Source: Paenibacillus andongensis (GTDB lineage Bacteria; Bacillota; Bacilli; Paenibacillales; NBRC-103111). From it: a stretch of DNA of 64,000 nucleotides. Where the stretch lies: positions 3,851,001-3,915,000 of the forward strand of contig NZ_CP104467.1 in NCBI RefSeq assembly GCF_025369935.1, given 5' to 3'. The translations under genes and the position numbers were made by a program. Below are positions 58,200-64,000 of the stretch, piece after piece (within the stretch, counting starts at the first letter, position 1; every line of letters begins with the position of its first letter). The notes below the pieces were generated by a model. It worked only from the letters and a program-made list of their open reading frames with translations. It was not told the origin of the DNA and made no database searches.

Positions 58200-59359
58200 T
58201 GGGCAGCAACTTCACTTTGCCAACGTTTATTTATCTCTTTGTCCAGTTCGCCGATATTGAAAGAGCGGAATCCTGCTGCAGCGCCTTTGAAAGCGTCTTG
58301 AACGTCTTGCGGCATACTCGAAAGCTGGATGCCCGGGAAGCCGTGCAAACTATCGACGACGACGGATTGCGCTTCCGGAGACATGACGTAGTTCAGGAAT
58401 TTATAGACAGCCTCTTTTTTCGTGGAAAGCTGAGGTACCATCAAATAAGCAGGTCCTCCGTTAAACCCTGGCGTAATTTGCGTCATTTTTGTCGATTTTG
58501 GCAGTTGGCCTTTAGCGGTTTGATCGAGAACCATATCGGACCATGCCGGAATCATGTCAACTTCTCCGCTAGTGAGCAAATCAAGCGTTCCTTGATTTTT
58601 CTTTGGATAAATGCCTTTGCCGTACACATATTTTCCGAGATCCTTCAGCATCGCAAAACCTTGATCCCATTGCTTCAGAATGCTTGGATCGGAACTGTGA
58701 ATCGCTTCAGTCGGCAATGATTTATAAATTGACGTCGTTACAAAAGAGTTGCCGGAACCGCCGGTGGACGGGTCGTTATAAGCGAATTTTTGCGGATTCG
58801 CTTTGATCCAAGCGTACAATTCGTCCAAGTTGGCCGGAGGTTTTTTTACTTTGTCGCTGTTATAAGCCAACACGACAGCGGATGAACGATATGGAACAGC
58901 CATATTGGAAATATCTTTCATCGTCGAAGGATCAACCTTGCCCAAGTTCGAAATTTTATCGGTGCTTACTGTCTCCCAAAGACCGTCTTTTTGGCCGCGC
59001 GTCACAGATGCCAAGGAGTCTTCAAGGATATCGATATCGCCTGAGCCTTTATTCGCTTGCTTGGCAGCAAGAATGCGGTCATATGTCGGTTGGGATCCCG
59101 TGCCGGATGCAGTGAATACTAAATTTACTTTTACATCAGGTACTTGTTTCTCGAATTTAGGAATGACTGCATTCCAGAAATCCTTAACGTTTTGCGAGCT
59201 TGTCACATAAAGCGAAATTTCTACAGGCTGTGCAGCAGGCTTGGAGCTGGAAGCGGGATTGGCAGTTGCAGGGGTCTCTTTCATGCCGCAGCCTGCTAAT
59301 ACAGTACCGGTGATGGTGAATAGAGTCGTAAGCATAATGGCGGTTTTCTTGCTAAACAT
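58196..59359 (-). CDS. ABC transporter substrate-binding lipoprotein
   Basis: A 387-residue extracellular binding protein. The lipobox VLAGC sets Cys24. The mature protein has the family-1 periplasmic fold, with FWNAVIPKFEKQVPDVKV near 65-82 and GEVDMIPAWSDMV near 262-274. It captures the ligand for the two permeases. The ligand is unknown; gene context hints at a phosphorylated polyol or glycerophosphodiester. GAGGAATTT precedes the ATG. Confidence 0.9.
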   Translation of the reverse strand: MFSKKTAIMLTTLFTITGTVLAGCGMKETPATANPASSSKPAAQPVEISLYVTSSQNVKDFWNAVIPKFEKQVPDVKVNLVFTASGTGSQPTYDRILAAKQANKGSGDIDILEDSLASVTRGQKDGLWETVSTDKISNLGKVDPSTMKDISNMAVPYRSSAVVLAYNSDKVKKPPANLDELYAWIKANPQKFAYNDPSTGGSGNSFVTTSIYKSLPTEAIHSSDPSILKQWDQGFAMLKDLGKYVYGKGIYPKKNQGTLDLLTSGEVDMIPAWSDMVLDQTAKGQLPKSTKMTQITPGFNGGPAYLMVPQLSTKKEAVYKFLNYVMSPEAQSVVVDSLHGFPGIQLSSMPQDVQDAFKGAAAGFRSFNIGELDKEINKRWQSEVAAQ

Positions 59360-59383
59360 GGATAAATTCCTCCTTAATAATAG

Positions 59384-60415
59384 TTAGGATTCCGGAAAAG
59401 CTATTACTTTTGCAAAGATTACATCAACTTCTTGGCCAGTATGAAGATCTTTGACGTTATGACGCGGTTGAAAGGCTCGAATAATTCCGTGATCCCGCAA
59501 ATGAATGGATACTTCAGCATAATGCCCCAGTACCATAATCTGCTTGATCGTTCCTGAAAGGCCTTGTCCTTCATTGCCATTTACGATTACATCTTCAGGG
59601 CGAACTGCCAGTTTCACATTTCCGGAAAGCTGTTTGTAATTCGGGAATGACTGTTGTCCAACGCTCACCCGATCACCTGCTACCACCCCCTTAACAAAAT
59701 TCATTTTACCGATAAATTGCGCGACGAAGAGCGTATTGGGCTCATCATAAATATGCTGCGGCGACGCAATTTGCTCGATGTGTCCATGGTTCATGACGAC
59801 GATGCGATCGGAGATCGACAGCGCTTCCTCCTGATCATGGGTGACAAACACCATGGTCAGGCCTGTATTGGCCTGGATTTCACGCAATTCTTCTCTCATC
59901 TCGTGCCGAAGTTTGGCGTCGAGTGCTGAGAAGGGCTCATCCAGCAGCAGAACGGCCGGTTTCAACAGCAGCGATCTGGCAACTGCGATCCGCTGCTGTT
60001 GACCGCCGGAAAGCTGAGACGGATATTTATGCTCCGACCCAGGCAATCGGACGAGCTTCAGCACTTCGGATATCGCTTGATCGATTTCGGCCTTCTTCAT
60101 TTTTCGTATTTTTAAGCCGAACGCCAAATTTTCGTAAACGGTCATATGCGGCCAAAGATTATAGCCCTGGAATACCATTGAAGTCGGGCGTTTTTCCGGG
60201 GGAGCCTGCAGAACGCCTTTGCCTTCAATGAGAATGTCGCCTGAATCCGGGGCTAGAAACCCGCCTATGCTGCGAAGCACCGTCGTTTTGCCGCAGCCGG
60301 ACGGACCAAGCAGCGTGATCAGCTCGCCTTTCAGAACATCGAGCGAGATGTCGGATACGCCTTCTCCGGTTTTATAGCGTTTTGTCAGTTTTTGTACTGA
60401 AAGTTGAATATCCAT
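59384..60415 (-). CDS. ABC transporter ATP-binding protein
   Basis: A 343-residue ATPase. Walker A GPSGCGKTT is at 37-45, signature LSGGQQQR near 133-140, and Walker B LLLDEPFSALD follows. The C-terminal regulatory TOBE/OB region is at about 240-340. It energises import through the two permeases. ATG at 60415 is chosen because AAAAGGTGG lies 5 bases upstream; a GTG at 60424 is the alternative. Confidence 0.95.
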   Translation of the reverse strand: MDIQLSVQKLTKRYKTGEGVSDISLDVLKGELITLLGPSGCGKTTVLRSIGGFLAPDSGDILIEGKGVLQAPPEKRPTSMVFQGYNLWPHMTVYENLAFGLKIRKMKKAEIDQAISEVLKLVRLPGSEHKYPSQLSGGQQQRIAVARSLLLKPAVLLLDEPFSALDAKLRHEMREELREIQANTGLTMVFVTHDQEEALSISDRIVVMNHGHIEQIASPQHIYDEPNTLFVAQFIGKMNFVKGVVAGDRVSVGQQSFPNYKQLSGNVKLAVRPEDVIVNGNEGQGLSGTIKQIMVLGHYAEVSIHLRDHGIIRAFQPRHNVKDLHTGQEVDVIFAKVIAFPES

Positions 60416-60449
60416 ATTAACCACCTTTTTTATCTGATCCGTTGTGCTG

Positions 60450-61274
60450 TCATTTGATTTGAAATCCGCTGGACATAATATCCGCGCTGACGAATCGCTG
60501 CGCGACGAGCAGCAGAATGATCGTTGGCGCCGTTAAAATGATAGAGAATACGGCTCCGGCATATGCAGGATAGTCGGCGATGATCGAATACATGACGATC
60601 GGCATCGTTTTATAATGAGGGATGCCGACCAGGAATGTGCCTTGCGCCTCATCGAGCGAATTCAAAAACGTAAAGATCGAAGCGACAATAATGCCCGGCA
60701 TTGCCATTGGAAGCGTGATGCTGCGAAATACTCGAAATGGGCTCGCTCCCACATCTCTAGCTGACTCTTCTTGGGCAGCATGAACGTTACGGAACGCGGC
60801 CGTCGGAATCCAGGTCATGAACATGAGCACGTTAATCATATGAATCAATACGACGCCTACCAAAGTGTTCATTAAACCAAGTTTGTAGAACAGAACCGCA
60901 ATCGACACATACAGCCCCATTTTCGGAAATGCGTGCGTGAGCAGAAAGGAAAACAGGAAGAAGCGGCTGAGCGGGAAACGGATTCGGGCGAACGCGTAGG
61001 CGGCCGGAATACAGAGTACAATAGACAATGCAGTCACGATTGAAGCAATAAGAAACGACAAGCTAATCGATTTAGCGATATCCTCCTGCTGGAATACAAA
61101 CGTCCACCATTTCAAAGACCATTGGTGCGGAAGTACATCTGGATAGTTCCATGTGCCGGTGAAGGCCAAAATGGCCAAATTCAGCAGAGGTCCTAAGAAG
61201 AAGATAATAAATACTACAAGAACGATAAATTCAATGATTTTACGAGGACCTAGCCCTTTTAAATACCAACGCAT
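60450..61274 (-). CDS. ABC transporter permease
   Basis: A 274-residue inner-membrane protein with six helices. The EAA loop is near 173-192 (EESARDVGASPFRVFRSITL). It is the second membrane subunit. ATG at 61274 is chosen because GAGAGGAGTG lies about 8 bases upstream. A longer frame to 61403 overlaps the regulator gene and is rejected. It lies 40 bases after the LacI-type gene, so it is probably co-transcribed with it. Confidence 0.92.
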   Translation of the reverse strand: MRWYLKGLGPRKIIEFIVLVVFIIFFLGPLLNLAILAFTGTWNYPDVLPHQWSLKWWTFVFQQEDIAKSISLSFLIASIVTALSIVLCIPAAYAFARIRFPLSRFFLFSFLLTHAFPKMGLYVSIAVLFYKLGLMNTLVGVVLIHMINVLMFMTWIPTAAFRNVHAAQEESARDVGASPFRVFRSITLPMAMPGIIVASIFTFLNSLDEAQGTFLVGIPHYKTMPIVMYSIIADYPAYAGAVFSIILTAPTIILLLVAQRFVSADIMSSGFQIK

Positions 61275-61314
61275 ACGGAATTCACTCCTCTCAGATGAAA
61301 TGATTTTTTTATGA

Positions 61315-62334
61315 TTAATTCTCCAATATTTTTGTTTTTGTAGAATTTCTGATTTTAAGCTCAGGAGAAAACATCTGCATTCTGGTCTGTCTGGTATTTC
61401 CATGTATCCATTCGTCCAGCATCAATACCGCCTCATGGCCCATTCTTGTTTTGGCGCTGTGCACGGTAGTTAAAGATGGATTGGACATCGCCGCATAATC
61501 AATATCGTCAAACCCGACGACGGCAATGTCTTTGGGGACCTGCAGCCCTTTTTCGTAAATGGCCTTTATTGCTCCCAGTGCAATCATGTCGTTTGTTGCA
61601 AAAATAGCTTGGAAATCATGGGAACGCTCCCACATAAATTGGAAGGCTTTGTAACCTTCTTCAAATTGCGAAGAATCAGCGTAGTAAATTTGATTTTCAT
61701 CTAATTCAATACCGTTTTGCTTATATGTGTTCCGAAACCCTTGTAACCTTAAAAAGTGACTGCGGTGCTCCTGAGGCCCGGCAATGATGGCAATTCTAGT
61801 CAATCCGAGAGACAGCATGTGTTCGGCTGCCAGCTCTCCGCCCCGCCCATCGTCATTGACGAGATGAATCACGTCACTGTCATCGGCTGTCCCGTTAACC
61901 ATGACGAACGGAATTTGCGAGCTCTTGAAATAATCGACTAATTCCTGATTAAGCCGGCTTATCAGTATAAGTCCGTCAACCCGTTTCTCTAACAAAAAAT
62001 CCGCTGACTTGCTGGTTATTTCTTTATCCGTCATGACAAATATTGAATACCCTAATTCCGATGCCTTTTCAAGAATAGCATCTAATATTTTTCCATAAAA
62101 TGGATGGGAAGCAATCGGATGATGCTGTCTGTAAATAATAACGCCGATATTTTTGGTGTGACGAGAAACCATTGCACGGGCTACAGCATTAGGTCTATAC
62201 TGCAGTTTCTCAATAGCAGCAAGTACTTTTTCACGGGCCGCTGGACTTACATAGCCTGAATTGGAAATCACGCGCGAAACCGTTGACTTCGATACCCCCG
62301 AAATATTTGCAATGTCTATGATTGTGTAATTCAA
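61315..62334 (-). CDS. LacI-family transcriptional regulator
   Basis: A 339-residue regulator. The helix-turn-helix and hinge are at 1-60 (IIDIANISGVSKSTVSRVIS; RPNAVARAM). The periplasmic-binding-like ligand domain is at 62-335. It heads the ABC importer operon. A palindrome (62350-62373) sits between its promoter region and its TTG start, so it very likely represses itself and the operon until the substrate binds. AGAGGAGAT precedes the start. Confidence 0.93.
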   Translation of the reverse strand: MNYTIIDIANISGVSKSTVSRVISNSGYVSPAAREKVLAAIEKLQYRPNAVARAMVSRHTKNIGVIIYRQHHPIASHPFYGKILDAILEKASELGYSIFVMTDKEITSKSADFLLEKRVDGLILISRLNQELVDYFKSSQIPFVMVNGTADDSDVIHLVNDDGRGGELAAEHMLSLGLTRIAIIAGPQEHRSHFLRLQGFRNTYKQNGIELDENQIYYADSSQFEEGYKAFQFMWERSHDFQAIFATNDMIALGAIKAIYEKGLQVPKDIAVVGFDDIDYAAMSNPSLTTVHSAKTRMGHEAVLMLDEWIHGNTRQTRMQMFSPELKIRNSTKTKILEN

Positions 62335-62349
62335 TAAATAAATCTCCTC

Positions 62350-62373
62350 TTCCCATGTGGGAAGGTTCCCACA
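62350..62373. promoter_or_regulatory. Operator of the LacI-type regulator
   Basis: Two interlocked inverted repeats, TTCCCA-TG-TGGGAA and TGTGGGAA-GG-TTCCCACA, sharing the middle arm. They lie 16-39 bases before the start codon, where binding would block transcription. Confidence 0.75.
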
Positions 62374-62564
62374 CCGACTATTTTATTTCAAATTGGCTTA
62401 TAACGTTATTCTAGCAATGAATTATTTGATGAAAATTAACTGTGTGTGGAGGTATTGTAAATTATTCTAAGTAAATAGAGAGGCCTGCTCGTTTTATTAC
62501 ATATAAAAACGGCATTAGAAACCTCCTCAATTGGTGTAGAAGATTTAAACATTTTCTACTAAAA

Positions 62565-63371
62565 CTGCGCGAGCCAAGCAAATCAGCTGAATCCACATCC
62601 TATCTGTGGTTATATCGCAGCGGACGCAGTGTAGCTCCGGCTGTCGTATATGATTACCAAACAACCCGAGGCGGCGAGCATCCGCGAAACTATTTGGCCG
62701 GATTCAAGGGCTATCTGCATGTCGATGGATACCCAGGCTATAACAAAGTGACCGATGTGACACTTGTCGCCTGCTGGGAGCATGCACGGCGTAAATACGA
62801 CGAGTCACTGAAGGCAGCACCACCAGAGGCAAAGAGCAGTCTGGATGCGGTAGCGAAGCAAGGCTTGAAGTTTTGTAACGAGCTCTTTGCTATTGAACGG
62901 GATCTGAGGGAAGCAACGCCGGAGGAACGCTATGCAGCACGGCAGAAACGAAGTCTTCCTCTGATCGAAGCGTACCATACATGGCTGAAGCACCAGCGGT
63001 CCCGAACGTTACCTAATAGTTTGGCTGGACAAGCGATCACCTACAGCTTAAATCAATGGGAGAAACTGACGGCATTCCTTGCAGACGGACGACTCGAGAT
63101 CGACAACAACCGCAGCGAGAGGTCAATCAAACCTTTTGTAATCGGGCGAAAAAACTGGCTCATTGCTAACACCCCGAGAAGCGCAAAGGCCAGCGCAAGC
63201 ATCTACAGCGTTGTCGAAACGGCTAAGGAAAATGGACTCAAGCCATATGACTACTTGAAGTTTCTCTTTGAACAGCTGCCTCAGCTAACAGGTCAGCTCG
63301 ATCTGCAGGCGCTGGAGCCGTTTATGCCATGGTCAGCCTCACTGCCAGCACATTGCCGTTTGAAATCTTAA
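62565..63371 (+). pseudogene. IS66-family transposase, 5'-truncated
   Basis: Open frame of about 268 codons without start. LREPSKSAESTSYLWLYRSG and YDYQTTRGGEHPRNYL lead into the DDE domain with GYLHVDGYPGYN, HARRKYDE and the E-containing EIDNNRSERSIKP near the end, then the IS66 C-terminal SYLK-type tail. The N-terminal half (leucine zipper, zinc finger) is missing and no TnpA/TnpB genes adjoin, so it is a dead fragment. Confidence 0.88.
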
Positions 63372-63485
63372 ACAGTAGATATTTCTTCTCTCCCATCCCT
63401 AGATGGGGGCTGTTTGAGTTTCACTTGTTAGGAGTTCCAAACTAGGTGAATTGCTAGTCAAATTGTCGTTTATCCTAAAATTGGG

Positions 63486-63540
63486 TCCGCGGAAGAAGTT
63501 TGATAAGGCATTTAAGGAGCAGATTGTATTACGAATATGA
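63486..63540 (+). pseudogene. Fragment of an IS3-type transposase orfA
   Basis: RKKFDKAFKEQIVLRI, the start of a transposase helix-turn-helix, then a stop. Sequence after one frameshift (YEPGKTINSAME) may continue it. Only about 50-100 bases remain. Confidence 0.4.
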
Positions 63541-63584
63541 GCCGGGGAAGACCATAAACTCTGCAATGGAAATTCTAATGCGGC

Positions 63585-64000
63585 CTAATCTACCACCGGA
63601 GCTGATGCAACCTCAATAATGACTTTCCCCAAGGCATGACCACCACTGAGATACTGCACAGCTTCAGCGGTTTCATGAAGCAGATAATGCCTGTCAATAA
63701 CAGGCTGAACTTTGCCATTCGCAACAAGCTTGATGATAAATTCCAAATCCTTTGTATTTGGCTTTGCCGCCAGAGAGCGCATCTTTTTGCTGCCAATTGA
63801 CAGCAATGCTCCAAACAGCAAGGATTTGATAACCTGTGATAAACTACCGCCGACGATGACACAAACACCCTTAGGCGCTAATAGACGCTTATATGCAAAT
63901 AAAGAACGGCTCCCATTTATTGCTAGAATGAGATCATACTGCTTGCCGCATTTGGTAAAGTCATTTTCCTTATAGTTTATGACATCGTCTGCCCCGAGAG
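63585..64000 (-). CDS. Medium-chain (zinc-type) dehydrogenase/reductase, C-terminal part
   Basis: The last 138 codons of an NAD(P)-dependent MDR protein (quinone oxidoreductase or alcohol dehydrogenase type). GADDVINYKENDF, LILAINGS and GVCVIVGGS belong to the Rossmann half. ETAEAVQYLSGGHALGKVIIEV is the characteristic C-terminal motif. The N-terminal catalytic domain lies beyond the window, so zinc ligands cannot be checked. Substrate unknown. Confidence 0.87.
   Translation of the reverse strand, partial: LGADDVINYKENDFTKCGKQYDLILAINGSRSLFAYKRLLAPKGVCVIVGGSLSQVIKSLLFGALLSIGSKKMRSLAAKPNTKDLEFIIKLVANGKVQPVIDRHYLLHETAEAVQYLSGGHALGKVIIEVASAPVVD

Noticed and set aside
61275-61403. Longer start for the ABC permease at 60450
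   Set aside because: It would overlap the LacI-type gene by about 90 bases and skip the clear GAGAGGAG site before ATG 61274.

Overview
The window looks like chromosomal DNA of an endospore-forming Bacillota, most likely Paenibacillaceae. The evidence is a GerA/GerB/GerC-type germination operon, several secreted proteins with a copper-amine-oxidase-like 'stalk' domain, strong AGGAGG ribosome binding sites with frequent TTG/GTG starts, and moderate GC. The genus is inferred from gene content only. No rRNA, tRNA, CRISPR array, replication origin or prophage module was seen.

Region 1 (1-22 kb) is a long series of mostly single-gene units, nearly all on the minus strand: VOC proteins, small membrane proteins, phosphatases, an APH-like kinase, an alditol oxidase, AraC, DinB, an LMW-phosphatase-like protein, a MerR-receiver fusion, HxlR/SDR, RDD, P-loop and pentapeptide proteins. 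Between successive units lies a copy, or half copy, of one intergenic element of about 80-95 bp. It has conserved flanking boxes around CCGTTAG and a central stem whose sequence changes from copy to copy. About 38 full or partial copies were found between 0.37 and 53.9 kb, and none was recognised after that. The R box usually lies within tens of bases of the stop codon of a minus-strand gene.

Two near-identical IS110-family insertions (18.4 and 31.8 kb) sit at the same base of the R box. Two near-identical group II introns (34.6 and 51.0 kb) sit at the same base of the L box. The IS downstream region carries short stretches matching both sides of its target, as expected of a bridge/guide RNA. 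One-gene units in one orientation, each followed by an imperfect palindrome that is attacked by an IS110-type element and a group II intron, resemble an integron cassette array with attC-like sites. No integrase is visible, so this is a hypothesis. The alternative is a dispersed bidirectional-terminator repeat.

Region 2 (22-50 kb) holds larger units: a glutamate-synthase-like flavoprotein; a secreted protein, two-component system and amidase cluster sharing an 11-bp direct-repeat operator; an MFS exporter with a MarR regulator; the germination operon; DUF1700 with a decayed PadR gene; a serine hydrolase; and an AgrC/AgrA-like pair without AgrB/AgrD. Six ECF-sigma-type promoters (near GGAAC-N16-CGTCTAA) precede mostly envelope or secreted genes.

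Region 3 (54-64 kb) lacks the repeat. It has a LacI-type regulator with a strong palindromic operator followed by an ABC importer operon (permease, ATPase, binding protein, permease). The operon continues through a decayed glycerophosphodiesterase-like gene into an inositol-monophosphatase-family gene and a propeller-like protein. IS66 and IS3-type remnants and a partial medium-chain dehydrogenase close the window. Several genes carry frameshifts, which could be real decay or assembly error.
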